Source: Bog-950 sp964631835
Lineage (GTDB): Bacteria; Bacteroidota; Bacteroidia; Chitinophagales; LD1
Direction: 5' to 3'
Assembly: GCA_964631835.1 (NCBI GenBank)
Contig: CAZWAD010000013.1
Location: 1-64,000 of the forward strand
DNA: 64,000 nucleotides
The notes under the pieces are model-generated. The model saw nothing but the letters and a program-made list of their open reading frames with translations. It did no database searches and had not been told where the DNA came from. Position 1 is the stretch's first letter. Every line of letters starts with the position of its first letter. Shown one piece after another: positions 7,852-16,512 of the stretch. The translations under genes and the position numbers were made by a program.

Positions 7852-8700
7852 TTACCGGTACATACTGTTTGGAGTAGGGCACTGAATCTTCATAATGGTA
7901 TATGAAAGTGTTATTCCTCCGAAAAGGTAATCATCTTTCTTGGGCGATTGCCCGCGCTGATAACCGGCTCTGCCTATTCTTTCGCCCCCGCTTTCAGCCG
8001 AGCGGTCAGAAAGGGCGGCAGCCAGGCCGGTTGAACCACCGGGGAGAGAAGCATAGCTGGGATAGTTGCCGCTTACATCATCTAAATAATCCGTAAAAGT
8101 TTTCCGCACACCGGCTTCTATGGCAATGTTCCAGTTTCGCTTAAACGAAAATTTAAACCCGCCCACAATAGGAATTGCCAGGCTGAACAACCGATATTTT
8201 TTTACTCCTGAATAACTGGGGTCGTTTTGACCTTCGGTGCCAAGCGGTTGTAAATAGTACCATTTGCCTTTGTATTCTGCCTTCGGGTTAAAGAAAAAAA
8301 CCGTTAAGCCTGTTCCCAGATACGGGGTCCACCAGTGCTTTTTACTTTCCTTATCGTACTTCATAAAGTTGAACTCAATAAGTGTAGTAATATCGAAGAT
8401 GTCGGTCTTAAACGAGAGGTTGCGCTGCTGGTTCCAGTCTTCTTTTACCACCCGGTCCTGAAACTCGGCAATACCCCAACTGATTCCAGAACGCCATGCC
8501 CCACGATGTTTAATATTGTAGCGGTAAAAAGCTCCCGCACCGGGACGGGCGAACTTGAAGGAGGTTTTGGTATTCAGGTCGCCAAAGTAATTGGTCATGC
8601 CGCCCCATATTCCGAATTCGTGAATCTGAGCGGATAAAGACCAACTGATGAAGATACCAGCTATTAACAAGGATGCACAATAGAAACTATTCCTATTCAT
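7852..8700 (-). CDS. DUF6089-type outer-membrane beta-barrel protein
   Basis: This 282-residue protein has a signal peptide (MNRNSFYCASLLIAGIFISW..LSAQ). Its first mature segment, IHEFGIWGGMTNYFGDLN, is typical of DUF6089 proteins, a Bacteroidota outer-membrane family found upstream of uppS and bamA. Alternating aromatic and polar strands with GxG turns (YLGTGLTVFFFNP, FGGITLSYTIM) suggest a small barrel. Its function is unknown, though its conserved position suggests a role in envelope assembly. I start at ATG 8700; an upstream in-frame start at 8724 would add nine charged residues ahead of the signal peptide. Confidence 0.8.
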   Translation of the reverse strand: MNRNSFYCASLLIAGIFISWSLSAQIHEFGIWGGMTNYFGDLNTKTSFKFARPGAGAFYRYNIKHRGAWRSGISWGIAEFQDRVVKEDWNQQRNLSFKTDIFDITTLIEFNFMKYDKESKKHWWTPYLGTGLTVFFFNPKAEYKGKWYYLQPLGTEGQNDPSYSGVKKYRLFSLAIPIVGGFKFSFKRNWNIAIEAGVRKTFTDYLDDVSGNYPSYASLPGGSTGLAAALSDRSAESGGERIGRAGYQRGQSPKKDDYLFGGITLSYTIMKIQCPTPNSMYR

Positions 8701-8866
8701 TTTTAAACGGGCGCGAAGAAACATACTAACGATGGAATTAACAAAATGTTATGTTTTAACGCGTATTATTAAACTTCAGAACGGATTTATCAGAAACTAA
8801 GCAAACTTAATCAGAACATTATTATCTGTGGCTATACAATTCAAAAATGAAGCTATGAATGGATAT

Positions 8867-10450
8867 TCACTCCTCAGGCATAGCCTGCCATTGCCGGTAG
8901 TGGCGGTAAAGCCACAGAGAAACAGAGAAGAAACAGAGGATAAAGGCTCCAAGGTAAATAACAACTTCCTGATGAGTCAGAAACTGATAGAATGGAGTGG
9001 GAGGTTCTGTGTACCAGGTATTGTCGGGTAGAAGGCGGCTTTGGGGTCTGAAATAAATACATAGGTACGCATAAATGAAAGTAAGCAGTAAAGGAAGGCA
9101 CCAGGTAAACCACATCAGCATTACGCCTGTAAGCAGTTTTCGTCCCATGCTGCGGAATATCCAGTGCGATAAATAAAAGAAAAGAATGAGTGCAATGAAG
9201 GTGCTGTAGGCAACTCCTTCATTATCGAGCAAGATGGCATAAATAGAACAAGCTACAACCGTAACCCCACCGGCTACCAGCGCAATAAACCATGTGCGAA
9301 TATGTGTGAGCCTGAAAGTATAAAGTGCCAGGCACATGCAAAATACAACAGACAGATTAACAAGCCAGAAAATCAGGTCGAAAGTACGTGTGCGGGATAT
9401 ATGAATGGCATCAAGCACATTGTTTATAGCGGGAAAATCAAGCCGGGCTTTTTCGTAATAATCGGCTCTTATCCGAACGCCAGCTATACTACGCGACTTG
9501 TGTCTGTAACGATAATCTTCTTCATTTTCGTCAGTGTCAATATCTATAACGGTATTTTCGACAACCCCATTGTATTCGCCCCCATAAGTTGAAACATAGG
9601 TGCTGAATGAAAAATCTTTCCGCGCAAAAACGGTATCAGCATAAGACTCAATGAAGATGTTGTAATCAATTTTATACTTCTTACACATGTCTCTAAAACG
9701 GCTTAGCGTTTGCTTAACTGAATCTTTACGGCCGCCTGAAAGCCACCGGTTAATAGTGCCTGAAATTTTGTAGCGGTTGAGGGTGGAATCGTCAAAAGTG
9801 CTGCTATACTGTCCGCAGTAATTCAGGTAGCTTACTTTCCGGTCGTAAGCATGGTTACGATAAAAGCTGTCTCTATCAGCTCTTAACTTTTTTCTTAATA
9901 GCCTGTCAATGCTTGTATCGCTGATGGCGCTGTCAAGCCTGAAAATATAGTCCAGTGAGTCGCAGCAATCGCGTATGCAGTACTTGTTTTCAACAGGAAT
10001 CAACGCATAACTCAGATTCATGGTATTTATTTCTTCAGCCAACTTTACATTTGCGGTTTTATTCTCAATAGCTTTCCAAAAGCCGTTAGCATAACTTTTA
10101 TAAAATGTAATAGCGGCCAGTAATACTGCAAACTGAATACAGAATTCGGTAAAGAAATACCCTTTACGAAGAGGATAGTAGCTTTTAAACGGATTGTTCC
10201 GTAAGTAAAAAACCAACCAAATAATAATAAAGAGAATACTGATAAGCATAGAAAAACTCATACTGTATCCGTCAGTTACATGTATGTCGGAACGGAGATA
10301 AGTATGTAACCTCTCGTAGCTGTCGAAACGGGCATACCCTGCCAGGTAAAAAATTACATGAATGAGTAATAAAATACCACCTGCCCAAAACAGCTTGGTG
10401 TTCCAAATCTGAGGATGGTTTTCAACGAGGTATTTGTTTAGCTTTTTCAT
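8867..10450 (-). CDS. Membrane subunit of an ABC transporter with a large extracytoplasmic domain
   Basis: I do not recognise a named family. The 527 residues contain three N-terminal membrane segments (about 19-37, 66-84, 103-120), an extracytoplasmic domain of roughly 240 residues (about 122-358) rich in Tyr, Asp and Arg with a Cys pair in CIRDCCDSL, and about six C-terminal membrane segments (360-520). The stop of the ABC ATPase gene lies 8 bases upstream on the same strand, so this is probably its membrane partner. The layout (ATPase plus 9-TM protein with a loop domain) resembles ABC-2-type exporters, but the substrate cannot be inferred. Confidence 0.7.
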   Translation of the reverse strand: MKKLNKYLVENHPQIWNTKLFWAGGILLLIHVIFYLAGYARFDSYERLHTYLRSDIHVTDGYSMSFSMLISILFIIIWLVFYLRNNPFKSYYPLRKGYFFTEFCIQFAVLLAAITFYKSYANGFWKAIENKTANVKLAEEINTMNLSYALIPVENKYCIRDCCDSLDYIFRLDSAISDTSIDRLLRKKLRADRDSFYRNHAYDRKVSYLNYCGQYSSTFDDSTLNRYKISGTINRWLSGGRKDSVKQTLSRFRDMCKKYKIDYNIFIESYADTVFARKDFSFSTYVSTYGGEYNGVVENTVIDIDTDENEEDYRYRHKSRSIAGVRIRADYYEKARLDFPAINNVLDAIHISRTRTFDLIFWLVNLSVVFCMCLALYTFRLTHIRTWFIALVAGGVTVVACSIYAILLDNEGVAYSTFIALILFFYLSHWIFRSMGRKLLTGVMLMWFTWCLPLLLTFIYAYLCIYFRPQSRLLPDNTWYTEPPTPFYQFLTHQEVVIYLGAFILCFFSVSLWLYRHYRQWQAMPEE

Positions 10451-10458
10451 GAACCCGA

Positions 10459-11616
10459 TTATTGTTCCGCAAAAAACCTGCGCGATGATTTGGAAATATT
10501 TCTGAAATAAGTGATTTCAAAACCGGCACCCGACATGGCCTGAATTACCGAACTGGTAGTAGTACCGCCCGAAAACGAAACGATATACACACCTCCGTTA
10601 AAACTTATTTGCTCCATAGCCAGACTGCTGAATAATGTAAAAAGTTCATCGCGCGTGGCTCCGGTTTCTATTTCAAACAAGATTTTTTCATCCGATTCAT
10701 CTGATTTTTTCAAATCCTGGTAAATAGGCGATCCCTGCTTAAGGAATACGATTTTATCGCTCACCTTCTCTACCTCATAAATCTGCTGTGAGCTTAAGAC
10801 TACTGCCATCGGATTCGTCTGTGACAACGCGAGGAAACGCAAATCCTGCAAAATGGTCTGCTGCGAAAGAATATCAAGGTTGGCAAGCGGTTCATCCAGC
10901 AGTAGCACTTCAGGCTGGCGCAAAAGTGTGCGCGCAATTTCAAAACGCGTTCTGTAACCTGATGAAATAGTATTCCAGGAAAGATTTTTGTACGGACGAA
11001 GACCAAGACGGGCAATAATCATTTCCACCCAAAGCATGTTTTCTTTTCCGGTTATTCCGTAATGCCTGGCAGCAAACTGAAGGTTGTCTGTAAGCGTGCC
11101 CCACCATCGTGGTATCCGTTGTGGAATAAAGGCAAGACGCGTTCTCTGCTCATAAAGATTTTTGGCTTGGGCATTAAGGGTGTATTTCACCTCTCCCTTA
11201 TCTGCCGCGAGTTCCCCGACTAATATGCGCAAGAGGGTGGTTTTGCCGTTGCCGTTTTCACCCACAAGTCCGATTATCTCTCCACGATGGAGTTCCACAT
11301 CCACCGGTGCAAGCCTGAAGTTGCCTTTACGGTAGTGTTTTGTTATTCCTTTAGCCGCAATAACACTACCATGAGTAGTAGCGGCTACAGGGGCTCCGGC
11401 CTGTTCAATACTTGCGAGAAGGTTCATTGCATCTTGCAGAACAGCTTGGCCGTTGTGTTCGCTTTGTTCACAGAAGGAAATTACTTTTTCAAATATCTGC
11501 GGGCTGCGGGTTTCCAGAGCGGCATCCAGCAACCTCCTCAAGCCCAAATGATAATCATTGGATTGGTAATATTGAGCCACTTCATGGAGCCGCTCTTTAA
11601 ATTGGGTAGAGGTCAT
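10459..11616 (-). CDS. ABC transporter ATP-binding protein
   Basis: This is a 385-residue ATPase. An unusual alpha-helical extension of about 85 residues precedes the nucleotide-binding domain. The Walker A motif is GENGNGKT (119-126), the signature is the variant SSGYRTR rather than LSGGQ, and Walker B is VLLLDEPLANLD. A C-terminal domain of about 90 residues (ATRDELFTLFSSLAMEQISF) resembles the regulatory tail of export-type ABC ATPases. It pairs with the membrane protein 8 bases downstream and probably powers export or membrane remodelling. A weak promoter-like TATTTTCG box is at 11635-11642. Confidence 0.85.
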   Translation of the reverse strand: MTSTQFKERLHEVAQYYQSNDYHLGLRRLLDAALETRSPQIFEKVISFCEQSEHNGQAVLQDAMNLLASIEQAGAPVAATTHGSVIAAKGITKHYRKGNFRLAPVDVELHRGEIIGLVGENGNGKTTLLRILVGELAADKGEVKYTLNAQAKNLYEQRTRLAFIPQRIPRWWGTLTDNLQFAARHYGITGKENMLWVEMIIARLGLRPYKNLSWNTISSGYRTRFEIARTLLRQPEVLLLDEPLANLDILSQQTILQDLRFLALSQTNPMAVVLSSQQIYEVEKVSDKIVFLKQGSPIYQDLKKSDESDEKILFEIETGATRDELFTLFSSLAMEQISFNGGVYIVSFSGGTTTSSVIQAMSGAGFEITYFRNISKSSRRFFAEQ

Positions 11617-11709
11617 TTGTGTTAATAAGTCAGTCGAAAATAGTAAAACACCATACTAACGTACACAACGCCAGAAAATTGTTTGGCTTAGAATTAGATT
11701 CGTCCGCGA

Positions 11710-12618
11710 ATGAAAAACCTCCGGGCACATCTTTACCTGTTTGTGGTCAATCTTTTTTACGGTGCAGGCTTTTCAGTAACAAAGATGGTAACACCTGATT
11801 TTATCAAGCCTTTTGGCTTCATCCTTATTCGCGTTTCAATCGTCACAATATTGTTTTTTATTCTGCACCAGTTTTGGCAAAAAGAAAAAGTACAGAAAAA
11901 GGACCTGCTACTTCTTGCTGTATGCGGTGTGTTTGGCGTAGTAATTAACCAGGAAATGTTTTTCCTGGGGCTGAGCATAACTACCCCTATCAATGCGGCA
12001 CTTATTATGATTATGACACCGGTTTTGGTTTTTGTGATTTCATTCTTTCTGGCGCATGAAAAGGCTACGTGGCAAAAAATTACAGGGCTTATTTTAGGCT
12101 TCAGCGGAGCGCTGGTAATTCTTGGCGGAAAGAAATTCAGTTTTTCCGGAAAAAGCATGCCGGGCGATTTATGCATACTTATTAACGCCACCTCGTATGC
12201 TGTTTACTTGGTGATTGTACATCCCTTAATGAAAAAGTATCATCCGCTTACGGTTATAAAATGGGTTTTCTTCTTCGGGCTTGCACCGGTGGTGGTAATC
12301 GGCTTCGGACAGTTTCAGCAAATTCAATGGCAAACTTTTTCAGCCGAAATATGGATGGGAGTTGTATTTATTGTTATCTGCACCACCTTCCTGGCTTATC
12401 TTTTAAACATGCTGGCTCTACGCGAAGTTCAATCGAGCGTAGTGGGCGCTTACATTTACCTGCAACCTGTTCTGGCTACACTCATTTCCATGGCGATAGG
12501 AAAGGATAAATTATCATCCGAAAAAATTGTTGCGGCAATTTTGATATTTGCGGGTGTGTATCTTGTTTCTTTCACAAGCAAAAAATTACCCAAAGATGAA
12601 CTGCTGGTGCAGGAATAA
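11710..12618 (+). CDS. EamA-family (drug/metabolite) transporter
   Basis: This inner-membrane protein has 302 residues with ten predicted membrane segments in two EamA repeats (about 8-140 and 155-290). Each repeat has the usual short helices and glycine-rich loops (SGALVILGG; GVYLVSF). The family exports metabolites, amino acids or drugs, and the substrate is not predictable here. Its 3' end is 30 bases from yicC on the same strand, so the two may be cotranscribed. Confidence 0.9.
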   Translation: MKNLRAHLYLFVVNLFYGAGFSVTKMVTPDFIKPFGFILIRVSIVTILFFILHQFWQKEKVQKKDLLLLAVCGVFGVVINQEMFFLGLSITTPINAALIMIMTPVLVFVISFFLAHEKATWQKITGLILGFSGALVILGGKKFSFSGKSMPGDLCILINATSYAVYLVIVHPLMKKYHPLTVIKWVFFFGLAPVVVIGFGQFQQIQWQTFSAEIWMGVVFIVICTTFLAYLLNMLALREVQSSVVGAYIYLQPVLATLISMAIGKDKLSSEKIVAAILIFAGVYLVSFTSKKLPKDELLVQE

Positions 12619-12648
12619 TTTAGCTGCAGCGTTTAAAAAAAGAAACTC

Positions 12649-13527
12649 ATGCTGAAATCAATGACCGGTTTTGGGAAAGCCAGCGGGCAAATTGACGAGC
12701 GCACAGTTAACGTAGAAATAAAGTCGCTCAACAGCACCAAAGGTCTGGACCTGAGCATTAAACTTCCGAGCAAATACCGCGAGTATGAATATGCGTTGCG
12801 CAACAAAGCCGGTAATATTCTACAGCGCGGCAAAATTGATATTTACATCACCCTCGAAAATAATACGGCATCCAGCGAGTTGTCTCTGAATAAGGAATTG
12901 ATTAAATCTTACTTCGAAGAGTTCAAAAAAATTGCTGATGAAGTGGGCATGTCATCCAGAGACTTGCTTCCCACCATTATGAAAATGCCCGATGTAATTG
13001 GCGAAAGCCACGAAGAAGCCAGTGAAGATGAGTTGAAAAAGATCGAGGAAATTCTGGGCAAGGCAATCGGGGAGTTGGATTCGTTTCGTATTAACGAAGG
13101 AAGATCCTTACAGGAAGAAATGGAATTGCGCATCGTCAATATTGAAAAGCTTTCAGAAAATCTAAAGAACGAAGACAAGAGACGAGTGGCAGAAATACGC
13201 GAACGGTTAAAAAATAATTTGGAGAATTATATACCGAAAGATAAAATTGATGCCAACCGTTTTGAGCAGGAGGTAATTTATTACATTGAAAAACTGGATA
13301 TTACCGAAGAACTTACCCGCCTGAAAGTGCATTGCGATTATTTCAAAAATAATATTGCTGATAAAGAAGAACTCAAAGGAAGAAAGTTGGGTTTTATTGC
13401 TCAGGAAATCGGCAGGGAGATAAATACAATCGGTTCAAAAGCAAACGATGCACCTATGCAGAAATTTGTGGTGAACATGAAAGACGAACTGGAAAAAATT
13501 AAAGAACAAACTAATAATATCCTCTGA
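12649..13527 (+). CDS. yicC: YicC-family endoribonuclease
   Basis: YicC proteins are ring-forming endoribonucleases linked to stationary-phase fitness and small-RNA turnover. The 292-residue length is normal. The N-terminal MTGFGKASG and VEIKSLNS motifs and the C-terminal DUF1732 block (GRKLGFIAQEIGREINTIGSKAND) are intact. The stop is three bases from the gmk start. This yicC-gmk pair is common in bacteria. Confidence 0.95.
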   Translation: MLKSMTGFGKASGQIDERTVNVEIKSLNSTKGLDLSIKLPSKYREYEYALRNKAGNILQRGKIDIYITLENNTASSELSLNKELIKSYFEEFKKIADEVGMSSRDLLPTIMKMPDVIGESHEEASEDELKKIEEILGKAIGELDSFRINEGRSLQEEMELRIVNIEKLSENLKNEDKRRVAEIRERLKNNLENYIPKDKIDANRFEQEVIYYIEKLDITEELTRLKVHCDYFKNNIADKEELKGRKLGFIAQEIGREINTIGSKANDAPMQKFVVNMKDELEKIKEQTNNIL

Positions 13528-13530
13528 TTT

Positions 13531-14148
13531 ATGAGCGGGCATAATTTTACAAGGGTTCTTATTCCTCCTAAAAAATTAGTCGTTATTACCGCGCCATCAG
13601 GTGCGGGAAAGTCCTCTATTGTCAAGAGATTATTACAGCACTTTCCACAGCTCTCATTTTCGGTTTCTTGTACAACTCGCGAAAAGAGAACAGGTGAAGC
13701 AGATGCCCGACATTATTATTTTATTTCGGCTAATGAGTTTAAAAAAAAAATTGCTGCTGGTGAATTTGTGGAATATGAAGAAGTGTACCCCGGAAAATTT
13801 TACGGCACATTAAAATCGGAGGTAGACCGCATTTGGAATAAACGACAGGTTGTTCTTTTCGATATTGATGTCAAAGGTGCTCTTAATCTTAAAAAGCAGT
13901 TTGGTAGCGATTGCATTTCCATTTTCATTGCACCCCCGTCAAAAGAATCACTCATTAACCGGTTAAAAAACCGAGGAACAGAAGACGCGCAAAGTTTGAA
14001 GGCAAGAATAAAGCGAAGTGAAGAAGAACTCACTTATTCCGACAAATTTGATAAAGTGGTAGTAAACCGGGATTTTGATACCGCTTACATGCGCGTTAAA
14101 AATCACATCCTTAATTTTCTCCAACCGCAAACCCAAAACATTCACTGA
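13531..14148 (+). CDS. gmk: Guanylate kinase
   Basis: The enzyme phosphorylates GMP to GDP with ATP, an essential step in cytosolic GTP supply. It has 205 residues. The P-loop APSGAGKSS is at about residues 20-28, the GMP-binding segment is CTTREKRTGEADARHYYF, and FDIDVKGALNLK follows. About 12 residues precede the usual start of the fold, so a later start is possible but no better ATG is near. It follows yicC directly. Confidence 0.96.
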   Translation: MSGHNFTRVLIPPKKLVVITAPSGAGKSSIVKRLLQHFPQLSFSVSCTTREKRTGEADARHYYFISANEFKKKIAAGEFVEYEEVYPGKFYGTLKSEVDRIWNKRQVVLFDIDVKGALNLKKQFGSDCISIFIAPPSKESLINRLKNRGTEDAQSLKARIKRSEEELTYSDKFDKVVVNRDFDTAYMRVKNHILNFLQPQTQNIH

Positions 14149-14188
14149 CTTTGGTTTTTTGAAAATGAAGCCTATTTTCAACTTGTAA

Positions 14189-14575
14189 ATGGAAACACTC
14201 ACTACAGCAGGTATTGAAGTTCAGGTTGAAACATTCTTTCAGCCGCAGCACTCCAATGCCATGAAAAATCAGTACTTGTTTGCTTACCACATCACCCTTT
14301 TTAATCACAATAATTTCACAGTTCAGCTTTTAAGCCGAAAATGGAAAATTACTGATGCGAATTTCGATGTACGCGAAGTTGAGGGTGAAGGCGTAGTTGG
14401 CAGGCAACCGGTTCTCTACCCTGGTGATTCACACCAATATGTCTCGGGCTGTGACTTCGCGGCTCCTCTGGGCAAAATGGAAGGTATTTACATTTTCGAA
14501 AATAAAGCTACCGGTACAAAATTTGAAGTTATTATTCCTCCGTTTGTCATGGCAGTTCCTGCCATTCTTAATTGA
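14189..14575 (+). CDS. apaG: ApaG domain protein
   Basis: ApaG is a small cytosolic immunoglobulin-like-fold protein, first linked to Co/Mg efflux phenotypes in enterobacteria, and its molecular role is unsettled. The 128 residues match the family length. Diagnostic motifs are YLFAYHITLFNHN, LLSRKWKITDA, VVGRQPVLYPG and YEFxC-like QYVSGCDF, with the GxMxGxY segment as GKMEGIY. It is 40 bases after gmk. Its 3' end overlaps the convergent small gene by 8 bases. Confidence 0.94.
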   Translation: METLTTAGIEVQVETFFQPQHSNAMKNQYLFAYHITLFNHNNFTVQLLSRKWKITDANFDVREVEGEGVVGRQPVLYPGDSHQYVSGCDFAAPLGKMEGIYIFENKATGTKFEVIIPPFVMAVPAILN

Positions 14576-14945
14576 GGTTTGTCTTCATCCGGCTGTAAGG
14601 CATAAACACAAAACTGGTAGCGCTCTCTTCCGCCACAAAGACACACATGAATTCTGCAGGACTTTTGTAGGCTTTAATGAAATCTGCCGCTTTCTCTTTA
14701 TGAACTACTCCTTTATTCACCAGCTCTTCGAGATGAGAGGCATTAAAATTCCAACTGATGTCAAAGTCATTTCGGTTTACAATCGGTAATCCTAAATCAA
14801 TATCTGTTTCGCCACGGGTGGCGACAAAAACCGGGTACCGGGTTACGTCACCTTTAATCATTCCCTGCGAGACCTGCCGAATATAATCGCGACAGATTTC
14901 CAGGTCGTCCTGGAGTGACTTGAATATTTCTTCATCAATAGTCAT
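14568..14945 (-). CDS. Small protein of unknown function
   Basis: I do not recognise this protein. The 125 residues (from ATG 14945) are acidic at the N-terminus (TIDEEIFKSLQDDLEICRDYI), with no signal peptide or membrane segment, so it is probably cytosolic. The pattern FVATRGETDIDLGLPIVNRN followed by WNFNASHLEELVNKG suggests a compact alpha/beta domain. A GTG at 14981 would overlap the rlmD stop by four bases and add 12 hydrophobic residues. I prefer the ATG but cannot exclude translational coupling to rlmD. Confidence 0.7.
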   Translation of the reverse strand: MTIDEEIFKSLQDDLEICRDYIRQVSQGMIKGDVTRYPVFVATRGETDIDLGLPIVNRNDFDISWNFNASHLEELVNKGVVHKEKAADFIKAYKSPAEFMCVFVAEESATSFVFMPYSRMKTNLN

Positions 14946-14977
14946 TTCGGATACTTTTACAAGAATAAAAAATCTTT

Positions 14978-16384
14978 TCACCCTTTTAATTTCAGCAGTA
15001 CCACATTTTCGATGTGAGTAGTTTGCGGAAACATATCCACCGGTTGAATTTTTTTCACTTCATATTCTTCTGCAAGCAGTTGCAGATCGCGAGCTTGGGT
15101 TGCCGGGTTGCAGCTTACATATACAATTTTAGGAGCCGCTGCTTGCAAAAGTGATTTCACCACATCCTCATGCATACCTGCCCGTGGCGGATCGGTAATA
15201 ATCACATCTGGCTTGCCATTGGCTGAAATGAACTCCTCGGTTAAAATTAGTTTTACGTCTCCGGAATAGAATGAGCAATTTGTAACGAAATTCAATTCAG
15301 CGTTCTCTCCGGCATCTTTAATAGCATCTTCAATTTGTTCAATGCCAATAACCCGTTTGCATAAACCTGAAACATAAATTGCTATGCTTCCAACACCGGT
15401 ATAAAGGTCGTAAACCGTATCCGTTTTTTTTAACTCCGCAAATTCTTTAACCACATCGTAAAGCACTTTGGCTTGTGACGAATTTGTCTGGAAAAAACTT
15501 TTCGCACCGATTTTGAAAATATAATTACCGAGTTTTTCTATGATGTGGTATTTGCCCTTATATGTCTTTACATTAAGGTCATAAATCGAATCGTTCCGCT
15601 TTGAATTGATGACATATTGCAATGAAGTAATTTGGGGGAATAGCTCATTTACAAAATGAAGCAACTTGTATATTTCCCCTTCATTGTTTTCAGAAAACGA
15701 AATAAGTACCAGTATTTCTCCTATAGACGAAATTCGAATCATCAAATTACGCAAAAAACCCTTCTGTTCTCTTAGGTTAAAAAACGCGTAGCCATTCTTT
15801 AAAGCAAAATCTTTAATGGCTGTCCGTATTTGATTGGAGGGTTCCGATTGCAGATAGCATTTTTCTATATCAATAACGCCCGCAAAACTTTCCGGGACAT
15901 GAAAACCCAGCGCATTACGGTGGTCAAACGTTTCCCCGCTTTTTATTTCATCTTCAGTGAGCCACCTACGGTCAGTAAAAGTAAACTCCAATTTGTTGCG
16001 GTAGAAAAAAGTTCCCTTTGCACCTAATAAATCTGGGATAGCAGGGGAATCAATTTTACCTATTTTGACAAGAGCATCTTCCACAATTTTCTTCTTGAAA
16101 GTGAGCTGAGCATCGTAATTAATGTGCTGCCATTTGCATCCTCCGCAAATTCCGAAATGAGAACACTGTGGTTTAATACGCTGAGCCGAAGAAGTTTTTA
16201 TCTCAGCAACTACTCCTTCCACAAAATGCTTCTTGCTTTTACGCAATTCAACATCAACCACATCACCTGGTACGGCAAATTCGGTAAACACAACTTTACC
16301 TTCAGACCGCCCAATACCTTTGCCTTCAGCTGAAATGCTTGTAATAAAAAGGTTGCTTAAAATTTTTTTTCCTTGCTCAGTCAT
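14978..16384 (-). CDS. rlmD: 23S rRNA (uracil-C5)-methyltransferase, RlmD/RumA family
   Basis: This enzyme makes 5-methyluridine in 23S rRNA (probably U1939) with SAM. It has 468 residues from ATG 16384. An N-terminal TRAM domain (about 10-65) precedes the iron-sulfur cysteines CSHFGICGGCKWQ, and the SAM-binding motif is VYDLYTGVGSIAIY. The catalytic-cysteine region is YVSCNPATQARD and the DPPRAG motif is intact. An upstream in-frame start at 16471 would add 29 residues without homology to the TRAM domain. It is RlmD-like rather than TrmA by its Fe-S motif. Confidence 0.92.
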   Translation of the reverse strand: MTEQGKKILSNLFITSISAEGKGIGRSEGKVVFTEFAVPGDVVDVELRKSKKHFVEGVVAEIKTSSAQRIKPQCSHFGICGGCKWQHINYDAQLTFKKKIVEDALVKIGKIDSPAIPDLLGAKGTFFYRNKLEFTFTDRRWLTEDEIKSGETFDHRNALGFHVPESFAGVIDIEKCYLQSEPSNQIRTAIKDFALKNGYAFFNLREQKGFLRNLMIRISSIGEILVLISFSENNEGEIYKLLHFVNELFPQITSLQYVINSKRNDSIYDLNVKTYKGKYHIIEKLGNYIFKIGAKSFFQTNSSQAKVLYDVVKEFAELKKTDTVYDLYTGVGSIAIYVSGLCKRVIGIEQIEDAIKDAGENAELNFVTNCSFYSGDVKLILTEEFISANGKPDVIITDPPRAGMHEDVVKSLLQAAAPKIVYVSCNPATQARDLQLLAEEYEVKKIQPVDMFPQTTHIENVVLLKLKG

Positions 16385-16423
16385 TCCGGTTGTTTTCGGT
16401 AAAAATAGAAATACATTCCCCTC

Positions 16424-16453
16424 TTTGTCCGCTGTTAAAAAAATATAACTTCG
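16424..16453 (+). promoter_or_regulatory. Probable promoter for the PpiC-SurA operon
   Basis: A TTTG (16424-16427) is followed after 18 bases by TAACTTCG (16446-16453), close to the Bacteroidota arrangement TTTG-N19-TAnnTTTG. The first ATG is at 16513, about 60 bases downstream. Confidence 0.4.
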
Positions 16454-16512
16454 CCCCTCCATAAAAATCACAGCCTAATATTTGTGCTGCATCAAAAAAA
16501 TCAATCGTAGTT

